Of a stretch of 64,000 nucleotides of DNA, positions 45,256 through 64,000 are shown one piece after another (the first letter of the stretch is position 1; each line of letters begins with the position of its first letter). The notes beneath the pieces were generated by a model that ran no database searches, had not been told where the DNA came from, and saw only the letters and a list, made by a program, of their open reading frames with translations. The stretch spans positions 4,858,835-4,922,834 of the forward strand of contig CM048839.1 in NCBI GenBank assembly GCA_026545765.1, read 5' to 3'. The DNA is from Plantago major. Lineage: Eukaryota; Streptophyta; Magnoliopsida; Lamiales; Plantaginaceae. The position numbers and the translations under genes are program-made.

Positions 45256-46155
45256 GTTACTGAGGAGGATATAAACAAACTGTATAGATTTTTGGAGGAT
45301 ATAAACAAACATGTATGAACACAAAATTGTTGTCCGATGCATACACATGTTATGTTGTAGTATAATGGGAATATTTAGGGTCAAATCTGGTTATGTGCCT
45401 GGTCTATTGTAGCCTACTAGCCTTCCAGATTATATACCTTTGCTAACTATATTAATTAACTTATGAAAATTGATGTTGAGTATGTTTATATATGAACAAT
45501 GGCGTTGGATACTTGGATGTGCCTGTTTACTTAAATTGTTTACACATTATGCAATTACACAGGGACTATTAGGTCGAGTCTTTGAAGAGTTGTGTGCTTC
45601 TCGAAGTGTCTTTTGTTGTAATCCCGAGACGGATGCTTCTCGGGGTGGCTTTTGTGTGGCCTCGGAGCAGGTAAGTTAATTGTGGGTCCTCTTGATGTTT
45701 TAATGTATGTCTGCTCCGAGTCAAGGAGTCCGCCTCCTGAAACAGGTGGCTCAGGTCGTCAATACAAATAGAGGCGAATCAAATATGCAGTATCAATATG
45801 ATTTCTGAATGTTTATTGATATTCAACGAATCAGCATTCGCCAATTCCTTGAAACATCTTAAGTGACATCAGACGCCAACATGATATCGAACTCATGGAA
45901 GTTAAGATTGCGTGATTCGCACATTAAAGTAAAGCCAAGTAATAGCCATACTCCTACAGTCCTACTGAGACATGTCTCCATACCAATAGACAAAGAGGGA
46001 ATCCAAATGTCGAATTTAACAGGATCGAGAGAATCTTTGATTGCTCAAGCTGTATAAACAGCGTAATTAGAAATGTAGAATCGAATCATTGGTTTCTTAA
46101 TTTGGATAACATAATCCGAAAAATCCGGTTTTTCAATCGTCTAATCTCAAATCAA
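45256..46155. other. Spacer between TIN1-like and proline iminopeptidase genes
   Basis: The first ~200 bases look like a 3' UTR; a 19-base phrase (GGAGGATATAAACAAAC) is duplicated at about 45262 and 45295. A GC-richer stretch at 45570-45760 with CCGAGACGGATGCTTCTCGG-like words is unidentified. The rest is the presumptive promoter of the next gene. Confidence 0.5.
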
Positions 46156-50175
<4,020 letters not shown>

Positions 50176-52110
50176 AGCTCATCTTGTGTGTGCGGCTTTT
50201 ATAATGGGAAGAATGTAGTGTGCAATGTTGAAGAATTGTCAAACTTCTGTTTTGAGTTTGTTTTCATTATTATTAGAATTTGGGCCAGAAACAGGCAATG
50301 TACACTATCATAAACATAATAAATAATCAAAAAGTTACTTCTCCCCTCCGGAACAAGTTTTCATTTTCAGTAATTTGACCCTAGCCCGCTCTAATGATCA
50401 ATCACATTTACAACTTTATCAGCTCACAATCACTATTGTATTTTATGTTTTCTTTATTCTTTATTTGAAACCTGCTTTGCAATCTAACTTTCCAATTTCC
50501 TTTTTTCACGTTTTGCAACTTTTTATAAATTAAATTAAAAATTTTATCTCTTATTTTATTCACTCACTTTCATAGTGTATTTATCATCTCGCATACTTTT
50601 ATTCATTCAACTTTACATTTTTAAACTAGTAAAATTAGTTAAATAGTTTACTCTCAAAATTCATATTCAGCCGAATGTGAGGTTGAATTTGGAACAAATG
50701 GAGCATATTTTGCCACATTGAATCCTTTCATGTTTTACTACATTTATTCAATCTTTCACTTAATACGATACTCTAGCCTGAATGTAGAAAATTTTCTGAA
50801 ATAGAGGGAGTATTAAACATTCTATTAAACCATTGAAAATTAAAGAGTAAATTTTTACAAGATATGATCAACTTCATATATTCAGTCAATGTAATATATT
50901 ATCACGCAGTCACCTAAAACGCACTATGTTTAATACCTTAAACATTTGACGTTAGAAAACAAAAGAATATTTGAAAATTATAGCATAGTCACCTAACTAA
51001 TTCCCAACTGTCATGTAGTATAATCTGAAATTCTACGAGTTCTTTCTTCTTGGTAGAGGATTTCCATTTTAGAAAAAACATAAGAAAAACAAGGAACATA
51101 AACGGCGCAATTGGACTGCTGTCGGCCACTCTGTAGCCCAGCTAAGAAATGGGCTGGCAACAAACAACATCATTTACAGGTCCCATCAATTTCCTCTCTT
51201 CTCTTCTTGCATTGCATGCACTACACGTATCTACATGCCTGTATATACAGTCATTCTTGTTTTCTATGTACACAATAATTATTGCTAAATCAATTATGAC
51301 TTGGAATTGCGAATCATTGTCACTTTCTTTGAACTATTGCTTGACGCCTTGCTGTATGGACTCAGTATCTACAGCTGAGCTGACTCCTCGTATTTATGTA
51401 AAAAGCTCAACACCTTTTCCTTTTCTTACTCCCAATTTCACATGGGTGGACCTAGAATTTTAGTAATCCAGAGTCAAAATTACATATATGAAGTTTTTTC
51501 GAGAGTTAGGGGGATGAAATTCAAAATTTTCGAAAATATTACCTATAAATTTTTTTTTTTTTTTAAATTTTAGCGGGCGAACGCCCCCTGCCCCCTAGGT
51601 ATGCCCCTGCACTTTCATATCAGAAAAATGCTTTCTAAATACTAACTTATTAAGATACGGATCAATAACATCAAGTTACTATTAATTAAAACGTCTATGT
51701 TCACATATTGTTTTCCATATCACAAAAAGTATTTTGCTAATTAACAAATAATGTAAATATAAGTTCGTATTTAGATAAACTATCTAGAGTCCGTTTATGA
51801 GGAGAATTAATCTTTTTTTAATTGTTTACAAATTAAATATTTAATTTTTGCCAACTAAAAAAGGGATCTTGGAATTCAGACTCTTCTTCTTCTCCTCCTC
51901 TCTGTTTACTTCATCCTCCCACAAACCCTTCTCAGAGGGGTGTGTGGTGGCAGTACTAGTACCCTTTTCTTGATTTCATCTGTACAAAAACACTCACCTT
52001 TGAGTGACCTGATTGAACAGAAACAAATTCTTGATTTGTTTCCATCTGATTGTTTTCAATTTGATTGATAAAAGTGATAATAGAAGTGATTAGCTGATAG
52101 CTGATAATAT
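50176..52110. other. Intergenic spacer
   Basis: The 3' UTR of the iminopeptidase gene, then AT-rich DNA with one small hAT-like MITE (51441-51609). The last ~200 bases have a CT-rich leader (TTCTTCTTCTCCTCCTCTCTG at about 51883) typical of a plant 5' UTR for the KH gene. No other gene. Confidence 0.6.
51441..51609. mobile_element. hAT-like MITE (169 bp)
   Basis: The ends CATGGGTGGACCTAG and, inverted, CAGGGGCATACCTAG match at 11 of 15 bases. Flanks CAATTTCA (51433-51440) and CACTTTCA (51610-51617) form an 8-bp target duplication with one mismatch. The interior is AT-rich and noncoding. Confidence 0.65.
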
Positions 52111-55100
52111 ATGTCGGGTCTTTACAATCCCAATTTCTCTCCGGCAAGGGCTGCTTCTCCTCAGATTACAAGAGCCACAGATGTTGACAGGTTTGCCAAT
52201 CCTAATTCTTTCTTTCCTTTTTTGTACTTTTGATTCTGTGTCGTATTCAAAACAGTAGCTTTTTGGCTTTTGGGAATTGGGATGATTGTACTGACTGATG
52301 TGTTTTTGTGTGGTTGAGCAAATCTCAGTAATCAGTACTTGTCTGAGCTGTTGGCCGAGCATCAAAAGATTGGACCTTTTACCCAAGTTCTTCCAATATG
52401 TACCAGGCTCTTGAATCAAGGTACCATTACCCGCCATTTTCTTTTGGATTTGTTTGCTTGGTTAGTGTTGTTCAGTTGGATCTAAGCTGTTGCTAAATCA
52501 AGATTTCATTTTTCTTTGGGATGTGTGGATCTCAAAACGGTTGTGCTGATATTCAGCTTATCTCCCTGCTTGTTGATTTTTTCCCCCCCTTTTTCCATGC
52601 TAACTTTGTTGTGTATGGGGCTTTGGCTTAACCCGAAAACGTGCATCAGATGCACCAGCCCTCTAGAGGTACAGGAGTTTAGTATGATTCATTGCAGTAG
52701 TCAGAGTTAACTGACTAGTGTCAGTTACAGTAACACTTGAGGTTGAGGTTGTGGGGGTTCTTATACCGTAAGTAGCCTTCGGCGTTATACTTTAGTTCTG
52801 AATCTTTCAGTATGTAATGTGTACTACATATGAATGGGTTTAGGATTTGCCTTTGCTTGTTAAGCTTTCTTCCTCGGACTTTGAGAAGTGAAAGGGTTAT
52901 TTTGCCTCGGTTGATAATGTTTTGCTCGTGAGTTTTTTCAATTAATTACCAGATTTAAGTGTGTTCTTAGAGGAATGGAGCACATTTTATGCCCGTTGTG
53001 ATGTGCTATACTCTAATTTATTAAACTATGCATTTATCATGATTCTTACCACTTTTATGATATCTACTGGTCGCAATTCCAGAGATATTACGGATTACAG
53101 GGATGATTCCGAACCAAGGGTTTGGTGAACTTGAGCGTTTAAGGCACCGGAGTCCCAGCCCTATGGCTTCTTCAAACCTGTTATCAAGTGTTGGTGGGAC
53201 AGGATTAAGCGGCTGGAGTGGACTTCAACAGGAGGTAAATAATATTTTAATTTCTTTGGTGTTTCACATGAGATAGACTGTTTTTGAATTTCCTTTACAC
53301 ATTCAATATGCCATGGGTGCATTTTAACTTGCTGGTATCACAATAGCTTTAGTTTTCCTTTGTCTTCTAGGGGATGCTTGAGTGGTTGTTTCATTTTCAC
53401 CTATAATCTTTTACTAGGATAGTAAAAAATTTGTGCCATTCTGATAGTTAGAATTATAAATTAAGGAATAGTATGATCATTTTAGAGATACTTGAAATAA
53501 ATCTAGTGTTACACATACTGCTTTCAGCTACAATAATTTTACACTTAAAAATGCTAGTCTCTGTGAAGTTGATATGCTACCAGAAGTTCTCTAGCTGATA
53601 CGTTGGACATTACTTTGTAGATCAACCTGTGTAGTTTAATGAGATTGTGGGCTTATACAGAATTTTGCAATAAATGTGTGACGTTCATTCTTCTAAGTTA
53701 ACATCTCTAATTTTTGCCTTTGTATGAATAAATATAGATATGGTATTTATTATAAAATATGAATTACTCTCCTGTTATTAATGGTGCAAATAGGTATCTT
53801 GCCATCTTTATGATTGGTCATTTCGTTCATGCCCTTCCACACTCTATTTAATACTTGCAGATTGAGTGCTCAAGTGTTGGGAAACTATTGCTTTCATATG
53901 AAAGTCCGTTAACTAATTACTTTCTAACTGGCATCAGGGTGCCCATGTACAACTGTTAGCATTTGTTTCATTGGCCAAATGTAGCTTAAGGCAAAACCCA
54001 GAAGACCTTCTAGGTCTCTTTTTCTTGTAAAGGTGTTCAATGCATTATGGTGCACATACATCTTAGCTGTACTCCAGGCCCATGCCAGCCTTTGTTCTTG
54101 TACAACGATAGTGGGAGGGTAGCTGTATCTGTTTAACTACCTGTATTTTACAGATATTCTCATAGGTGGTGTTAGCATTTGTTTCATTGGCCAACGTCAT
54201 GTGCATTTCATGTGTAATGCTTACCCTGTTTGTGATATGAATATTAATCAACATCTCTCTTACATGGCAGCGATTAAATGGTCCTACTGGGATGACAATG
54301 GATTGGCAAGGAGCACCAGCAAGTCCAAGTTCATTCACTGTGAAAAGGCTTTTGCGTCTGGAAATTCCCGTGGACAACTATCCTAATGTAAGATGATTGT
54401 GCGTGCTGGATTTATCACAGATACAGTGTATTGTTTATTATTTTCCCATTCAGATGACTTAATTTCGCTTGTACTCTCCCGTAGTTCAATTTCGTTGGGC
54501 GACTTCTAGGTCCTAGAGGAAATTCATTGAAACGTGTGGAAGCCACCACGGGTTGCCGTGTATTTATTAGAGGAAAAGGTTCAATTAAAGATCCCGACAA
54601 GGTAATGCATTATAGTCAAAATGTTATTATAATTTGTTATAATGATTTGGTAGGAACAGCCACACAAATTTGCTGGTCAGCACTCGGTGCCTTCTGACAT
54701 TTGATTTGATTAATTTCCATTTGTTGATTTCCAGGAAGACAAGCTACGAGGACGGCCAGGTTATGAGCATCTTAATGAACCACTCCACATTCTAATCGAG
54801 GCTGATTTACCAGCCAGTGTTGTTGATATGCGACTAAGGCAGGCACAGGAGATAATCGAGGAGTTGCTGAAGCCTGTGGTAAGTAACTCATGCCAATTCG
54901 TTGTTTCTTGTTCTGTAGCAACAGAGCATTGGGATCCTTCTTGGGTGGTGTTTGCAAATGATTCTCCTAGTTGAGAAAAGATGATTTTTAGCAAAAGTAG
55001 GAAGGTTTTGTCATCCAAACTAAAAGGCAATTTTTAATGCTTTGAGCAGCAAAAACTTTGCGTTAAATGTTTTGAACATGAAACACTTTTATTGTTCATT

Positions 55101-55398
55101 TTTCGAAGAGAAGTAGACGCAAAAGCAGTGACCCAAGCTTAATTAAAAAAACTTCTGTAGTTTGGAAAAACAGGTTGCATTGTTAAACACAACCGTAGCA
55201 GTACAGAAACAGATTAAATTTCCTGATGTTCTGAAATTCGACCTTGTACAGGATGAGTCACAAGACTTCATAAAAAGACAACAACTGCGGGAGCTTGCCT
55301 TGATAAACTCGAACTTCAGAGAAGAGAGCCCCGGACCAAGTGGCAGCTTGTCACCATTCAATACCAGTGGCATGAAGCGGGCAAAAACTGGACGTTAA
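52111..55398 (+). CDS. STAR-family KH-domain RNA-binding protein (quaking-like)
   Basis: Seven exons: 52111-52190, 52329-52420, 53083-53234, 54271-54387, 54485-54601, 54735-54878, 55252-55398. They join in frame to 282 aa, the usual length. The N-terminus [19 protein letters not shown] and the segment [15 protein letters not shown] are the plant STAR dimerisation part (STAR_dimer). The long KH domain runs from [20 protein letters not shown] through [26 protein letters not shown] and [19 protein letters not shown]; the GPRG loop is intact. A short C-terminal QUA2-like tail follows ([20 protein letters not shown]). It matches the plant At2g38610/At3g08620 (SPIN1-like) type, which binds RNA and in rice is tied to flowering control. 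The 78 bases before exon 7 are open in the same frame (see findings). Confidence 0.93.
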
Positions 55399-56914
55399 GA
55401 TGCTGTATGCAGTAAATGTTGGGATTATCATTCGAGCATCTTGTAGATCGATGGAATCATGCGTGGGAATACTTTCAAAATCACACCGTGTGGACTCACA
55501 TTTCCTGCTAGGTTGATAATACAGCAGATAGATGAGAATGAAGGTCATATGCGGTGGGGCTCTATGGTTGGGTTTGTTTGTTTTTGTCGAACAGAATATA
55601 GAAATACAGGACAGGGGAAAATTGGGTCCGGAGGGGAAAGAAATTGGTTTATATATATATAATTGTGGTTTTAAAACAAGGTTTGGCTTGCTTGACAGAT
55701 CTTGAAACAGATTCATTGGATTGATTCTTGTGTTAGTATTCATATTGTGATTATTTGTTACTGTTGGACTATTGGTACAGTGTAGCTTGAGAAATCTGCT
55801 CTTGTAGGTATGTTAATGTGAAACCTAGTAGTCCTCTCCTTGATAAACTTCAGTATTTTTCGAATACAAGTTATGTCGATGTGGAAGTAGTAGCGGGATG
55901 TGGTTTACCATTATGTGTTCTAGGTTTTTTATTTTTTTTTTATATTGTCCTTGAGTACTAGAAGACTGTACCATCGTGAATATTGTTACTCGTTTTCATG
56001 TTCTATTTATGTGATCCGACTTGTACAACGTCTTCCTTTCTTGTCTGGACTTAAATGGGATGTCGACGTCCCTTGAATTGTCTTACGGTTATTGACACTC
56101 CACGGTGAAGTGGATTGGAAAATCAGCTTTGGCATTAACTCTACTTATATGTCAAAGTCGAGGTCATTCAACTTATATGTCGAGTTTAAAATCCTTAGTT
56201 CTCTGAATGGGATACGTCAACACAGAACTTATGGGGTGATGTATGCTCCTTCTGCAGTTATGCATGACAGGGATGCGAAAACTACCTCAAACTAATAATA
56301 TACTCACATTCCGAATACGTAACTTCACTTTACAGAGACACTTAAAAGAATATGAAATCTATATGGCACAGCAATAATAAAAACATTCGGGTGTTTATGT
56401 TTGGCATGGAGTTGAATCTCTTTATTTATTCGTTAAAATCAAACATTTGGCATGGAATTTCTACAGCCAAACTTTCAACTCCACTAAATATTTTTATGCC
56501 AAATCTTAAAGTATGTAGTTTTTCGGATCGGAGGGGTAGAACAATATCGTCCTAACAATAGTTTCTGCATCTTTCATTTGGATAATACTCCACTCTAGCA
56601 GTCTAGCTATGTTACCAAATTCTATTAGATAGTTTGGCACCAAAATTTTATACAACCACCGTAGCACTGACATATTTTAGAGTATCCTCAATTTAGATTA
56701 ACTTCTCATGAGACGTATTAACCACTACAATATTATTTGATCTTATTTATTGTATTTTTTACTCAATATTTATTACCCCGTTTAGCTAAAATTAGATTAG
56801 ATGTACAAAAAAAAGTATCGTTTTTCTATTTTCATCATTATTACATACCCCCGGCGTTTGTAGACGGAGGTGCAGGAGGGGTATTGTCCCGAGCAATGTG
56901 TGCATATACACGGT
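55399..56914. other. 3' UTR of the KH gene and spacer
   Basis: The first ~500 bases are likely 3' UTR; the rest shows no gene. Small ORFs at 56092-56295 and 56352-56555 have no recognisable content. Confidence 0.5.
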
Positions 56915-56922
56915 GGTGTCCG

Positions 56923-57805
56923 CAGGGGGCGAGTGCAGGGGGAGCACGGGGTAGCACGTGCTACCCCTCGATTTTTCAAGTGAAAGTACTAATATACCCC
57001 TCAAATGTATTTGAAGTGAATGTAGAAATAACGTTTTACGCAATAAATTGATAATAATCAAGTGTAACCTAGTGGCCATTAGGTTGAGCATAAGTGCTTT
57101 CCTTCTTTTTTGGCAGGGGATCGACTCCTATCACCTCCATTTTTATCTCTCCTTCTTCTCCTTTCCTTTTCTTTTTTTGTCCTTTTATTTTTCCCCACCC
57201 TAATTAAGTTCATTGTGTTATCTTTTCTTTTGATTTTATTTTAATTTTCAAGGATCCTTTTCACTTTTCTCCTTACATCACCAAAACTATTTTTTGTTTT
57301 ACTTTTTACCACCAAGTTTCATGTTTTTTTTTCTTCTTTTCTTTTCCTTCCTTTTTTTTTTTTCGTTTTACTTTTTAGTTTTTAGAATCCTTTTTATTTC
57401 TCAGCATTCTCTTTTATAATTTCCTCCATTTATGTAAGATGCTACTACATGATATACTAAATTCTTATTTTATTGAAAAATAAATATAAATTCCATATTA
57501 TAATTATTAAACTTTTAATATAATAATTTTCATCATCATTTATGTATTACTTATGATAAATTTATGGTCAAATGAACACTTAAAAGTAAAAAAGTGAGAA
57601 ACTTATTACGTAAAAATATACAATTAACAATAAAAGAAAAAACAAAAATAAAATTAAAAGAGATGCAATGTGTAAAAAATGACACTACAACCCAAACTTC
57701 GTAATTTTTAAACATATACTTTTATAAATATTTTTTTATTAAATTTAATATTTTTCACAAATAATATTGTACTACCTCTTATATAAATTTTTGCGTTCGC
57801 CCCTG
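56923..57805. mobile_element. hAT-like non-autonomous element (883 bp)
   Basis: Perfect 8-bp target duplication GGTGTCCG at 56915-56922 and 57806-57813. The ends read CAGGGGGCGA and, inverted, CAGGGGCGAA, a typical hAT terminus. Near the left end GTAGCACGTGCTAC is palindromic. The interior is T-rich and noncoding; no transposase. Confidence 0.8.
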
Positions 57806-59044
57806 GGTGTCCGTATGTGTTTATAGTGTGAAAAGAGTTTAAAACTAATTTTTGAATTTGTATCAAACCGGTCATAAGAAGCCGGCCAAGATGAATGAAG
57901 TGGTATATACCATATACTATATTGATAATAGTTGAAGATAGTACTAGTAGTATGTTGTATGAGATTGAAAAAAGGGGCACATTTGATGTGTTAGTGTCAC
58001 GTCCACTATGACTATTGGTAAGTAACCAACCAAAGTCTTTACGCGTCGCTACCAATGCTAATCACAAAATTTCCTCCATTTCATACTATCATCGGCTAAT
58101 TAGTACGTTAAAAATCAACATTGGGATTATTGCTACGTCAAAACCGGGTACTCTAGTTTTGTAACTTAGACTTCTCCTGCATTATTATTATGCAACTTGC
58201 ATGGAGTTTTCGTGGCATAGAACTTCATCTATTAACAAACAAAATACGGACTTTAATAGAACTTTTGTACATTAATTTCGGGGTTTTAGTAGATCGCTAG
58301 CAGATTGGAGGTTTTCATAGTTAAAAAGGTATCATAATGCATGTCGAATGGACATGTATTGTGAACATAAGTTGTATACTACGAAGTGTTCAACATAGTT
58401 TTATGTTTTTACTAGTTAAAATTACACCGTATTTATAATTATAATCATAATGCTTATAGGTCTGTTTTAATCCTTTATGAAAACGCTTCATCATCATTAG
58501 ACTTACTATACCCCGTAGGTACTTAGAGACATGGTACCAGATTGAAGTGGAAAGCTAACAAAATGGAAGACTTGGAATTAGGTAAAGCGAAAGTATGCAG
58601 GATTGACTTACTATTAGATTCCATGAATGGATTTTCACTAAAATCGACCAACAATTTAATCTTTTTCCTAATGAAAATCGTTATAAATATGTGAATGGAA
58701 GAACCCTTTGTCGCTAAAATCCAATTCACAAGTCAATTACAATAATCTGTCAGAATAAGCTTGAATTAAAAATATAATTTTGTCGATCTTATCATAATAA
58801 TTGTGAGAGATATTATTCCTCTTCAAGTCAAGTAGAGGAAAGGATTACGCATTCTACTTGTCTGTGATAGAGCCAATATAAAACTTAATCACGCTTTAGG
58901 CCTCTTTAATTAGTTATTCTGGGTCAAATTGCACGATCCGAGACATGTTAACAACTTACTTTATAAAAATAATCTAAAAATCGATCTCAAATTGTAATGA
59001 TACTCTAATGATTAATCATCATACCCCATGCGTGTTTACATGGA

Positions 59045-59205
59045 AGGCTATGTTGTTTTCGTCTGAACAGAACTGAAGTGAACTGAACTGAATTGAATGG
59101 AACGGAACTGAACTGAATTGTAGTGTAAAAATGAATTAAGCTGAATTGAACTGAATAAATATGAACTGAAATTAATGAGTTTTCAGATGAAGAGAACATG
59201 GTCTA
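59045..59205. mobile_element. MITE, copy B of the local family
   Basis: Ends AGGCTATGTTGTTTTCGTCT and TTTTCAGATGAAGAGAACAT...GTCTA are inverted repeats of each other. The interior is built of GAACTGAACTGAATTGAA-like repetition. Same family as 22089-22211. Confidence 0.65.
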
Positions 59206-59484
59206 AGTGTGAAACTAACTCACACGTAATAAATAACTAAATGAATAGAATAAGGACCCTGAAAGACGTTTATATATAATATATCTTATTACGTACTTAT
59301 ATTGTCAAGAAAATTATCGATATAATTAATCAAAATGTATGTGTTCTCAACATTATTGTTTTTCATATTACAAAGGATTCATTCTTTAATAACATCGACG
59401 TTTTGATTAATAGTAACATGTATGGTTTTCTTGATAACATAGGTTGGTTTATCTAGAAACCGTCTCTCAAGAGATTTGGTGGAG

Positions 59485-59645
59485 TAAGGCTCATTCTTCA
59501 TTGAAAACTCATTCGATTCGATTCAGATCCATTCGATTCGATTACCTTAGTTATACTTTATACTACAATTCAATTCGATTGGCCCATTCGATTCGATTCC
59601 ATTCGATTCAATTGATTATGTTCAGACGAAGAGAACAAAACCTAA
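59485..59645. mobile_element. MITE, copy C of the local family, plus partial copy D
   Basis: Ends TAAGGCTCATTCTTCATTGA and TTCAGACGAAGAGAACAAAA...CCTAA are inverted. The interior is made of CATTCGATTCGATT repeats. Another partial copy begins directly after it at 59646 (GACTATGTTACTTCTTCTGA). Confidence 0.6.
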
Positions 59646-59727
59646 GACTATGTTACTTCTTCTGAATTGGAGTGATTTGAACTCAACTAAACTTATTTGT
59701 ATTATAAAAAATAACTAAGCAAATTTA

Positions 59728-59837
59728 AACTCAACTGAACTTATTTATAGTATATATAGATTCCTTGGCTGCAGAGATTTTGAACTCAACTGAAATTATT
59801 TATAGTATATATAGATTCCTTGTGTGGAGAGATTTTG
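59728..59837. repeat. Two-copy 55-bp tandem duplication
   Basis: Units start AACTCAACTGAA and share TTATTTATAGTATATATAGA and TTCCTTG; the 6 bases before GAGATTTT differ (GCTGCA versus TGTGGA). Noncoding. Confidence 0.85.
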
Positions 59838-61600
59838 TGCTAAAGTAACTAGGAAAGAAGGGAATGATATTGGAATATAATTAATTGATTATGTGTACAT
59901 GTTTATTATTGAACTGAATAACTAGATTAAATGTCAAACGATACGTTCCTCATGTGGAATCTATTACTTTCACCAGGGTTTTGGTGTATGTGTAAACGAC
60001 TTATTTAAGTCAACAAATGAGCACTATCCAGCATTAATCGAGCGGCTCTTTCGAATTATTTATCCCGTCCATCGGAGTAGGTAGCTTCATATTCAAAACT
60101 GAACACCACTACTAAAGTCGGACTTTATGTTAAATGAGTCACGTAGACTAGTCGGAATGAATGTTTATACATACTAATCGACGAAAGTGGTCATTTTTAT
60201 TTCCATCTCAAATATATTTCAAAACTTGTTGTATACATGATATTTGGGTTGTTTTCAAATTGTGTATGCTCTTTGTACTTTAGTTGAGATTTAACAATAA
60301 ATTTTATTTTGCTCATTCAATCAAAAACAAATAACACGCCATCACAAATTCCATGTAAGTTGTATTTAAGAACTAATTTTGTCATTATTGTGAGCATATG
60401 AAAAACTCTCATTGGCAAATATATATATTTCTAACACTGATTATAAATCTTCTACAATTTTACATGTAGAAGAATCAATTTTAAAGATTTATGTAAGTTC
60501 ATTTTGTCAATCTTTTATGCATGACAAAACTGACTTTTGCATGGGAACTAAACTGTTGTTTTTTCTTTGTGCATGAGACGAGAAAGTACATCAAATTAGC
60601 AAGAGCTAAATTACAAGCAGTAAGGCCAAACAAGAACTTGTTTGCTTAGCCTTTTGATTCATTATTCAACCAACATTTTTGTCTGTTTCGCTAAAAATCA
60701 ATAACAGACTAATCATATAGTATTAATCACAATGCTTGAATCAATTAACCTAGATTTTTTTCAAAGCACACAACTAAATACGTTAACTATGCGTCAATGG
60801 CTCGATCCCGAGCTTAGAGTGTACGTAAGTGTGGAGTCGATGTTTTCGAATTATTAGCTATAGAGATACATATACAGACTATTTAACCACAACAGACACA
60901 CATCCCAAACCATCGGACTAAATCTAAACGGATCTATTATAACATCACAAAGGTACAACATTGTCCATAGTATACAATCAATTCCTATTGACCTACATTT
61001 CTAGCCAATACTCTAAAATTTCCAAGATTAACTAATCAATTAACCTATCCAAAGACTCTAAAAAACCCAAGTATCTCTATCATTTACTTTTGACTTTTAG
61101 TTATTGACTAAATGTCAGTATTTTCTGGATGGCCCGAGGCCTACCTAACTCATTATACGTCGTCCTAGCTAATAAATTCATTTCTTCTCCACCATGAAGT
61201 AAGTTTCGAAGGCAAAAAAAAAAAATTATCTACTTAATTTGCAATCGATTTGTAAATGATCATATTCACTTATTAATTGCGTTACAATTCACAATCACAC
61301 GTTTTACAATTCAATGAGAAGTATATTTCGGGACAGAAAATGAGTATATACGAAACCATTCTTTTACTGCTAACATCTTTAATCATTTGTGAATGCACTG
61401 TAATTTTCATTTTCTATAATACATGATTCTATGACAGATTAAAATATGAAAAATATATGAAGTTATACGGGACAGACAGATGGAGTGAGTACTAATCAGT
61501 CCAGTCCAAATGCACAATTTGATCATGTTGTTATGCAAGCGTGTTTCGTCCTCATTCTCCTCCTCCCTTAAAATATTGACAAGCGTGTTTTTCATTTCGT

Positions 61601-61608
61601 TATAAAAA
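61601..61608 (+). promoter_or_regulatory. TATA box of the squalene epoxidase gene
   Basis: TATAAAAA, 119 bases before the start codon. A transcription start about 30 bases downstream would give a ~90-base leader (A-rich, CAAAACACCAG). Confidence 0.7.
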
Positions 61609-61719
61609 GGAGCCATACCAACTCAAAACCCATTCATTAAAACAAAACACCAGAAAAGGAAAAATCCCAAAAGCTCGAATTCGAATTCAAGATTCTTCTG
61701 GAATTTTCACTCAACAAAA

Positions 61720-64000
<2,281 letters not shown>

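Larger units (their letters stand above)
57814..61719. other. AT-rich spacer before the squalene epoxidase gene
   Basis: No gene was seen. It contains two MITE copies (59045-59205, 59485-59645), a partial third copy from 59646, and a 55-bp tandem duplication (59728-59837). The final ~120 bases hold a TATA box and the leader of the squalene epoxidase gene. Confidence 0.55.

Noticed and set aside
51149..51463. 104-aa plus-strand frame upstream of the KH gene
   Set aside because: No conserved motif, low-complexity AT-rich content, and it runs into the hAT-like MITE.
59444..59665. 73-aa frame rich in SIRF repeats
   Set aside because: It is a translation of the ATTCGATTCG repeats in the MITE, not a protein.

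Overview
The window is plant nuclear DNA, most likely from a core eudicot. Genes are intron-rich with GT-AG junctions, intergenic DNA is AT-rich, and every recognisable protein is a land-plant family. About a third of the window is transposon-derived: one Ty1/copia element, one L1-type LINE, a CACTA element, two long-TIR elements with 10-bp target duplications, hAT-like and Stowaway-like elements, and a small MITE family. I could not place the species from sequence alone.

Layout, left to right. 1-339 (-): N-terminal piece of an F-box gene. 872-4053 (+): four-exon TBL12/13-type polysaccharide O-acetyltransferase. 4752-5267 (+): single-exon gene for a small, probably plastid-targeted protein of unknown function. 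7303-12952 (+): 16-exon spinster-type MFS transporter. 13996-14211: uncertain small ORF. 14438-19932 (-): decayed copia element with both LTRs. 19933-24526: intergenic DNA with MITEs and a 1,032-bp long-TIR element. 24527-25821 (-): four-exon subgroup IVa bHLH factor. 26479-28927: CACTA element carrying a two-exon gene model. 30846-32107: second long-TIR element, inserted into a tandem repeat. 33605-38880 (-): broken LINE. 38942-41695: further DNA-transposon remnants. 42342-42415 (+): tRNA-Val(AAC). 42971-45255 (+): four-exon TIN1-like gene. 46156-50175 (+): 11-exon plastid-type proline iminopeptidase. 52111-55398 (+): seven-exon STAR/KH RNA-binding protein. 55399-61719: repeat-rich spacer. 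61720 to the window end (+): squalene epoxidase, six exons seen, 3' end missing.

The intact genes read as independent housekeeping or stress genes: cell-wall acetylation, lipid transport, ER-stress response, peptide turnover, RNA binding and sterol synthesis. They do not form a cluster. From memory, the order TBL12 - spinster - TIN1 resembles Arabidopsis At5g64470 - At5g64500 - At5g64510. If so, this is a conserved block opened up by roughly 29 kb of transposon-rich DNA between the transporter and TIN1.

Exon boundaries were set by hand from splice consensus and reading-frame continuity. Each full model gives an uninterrupted frame of normal family length. No expression data were available.
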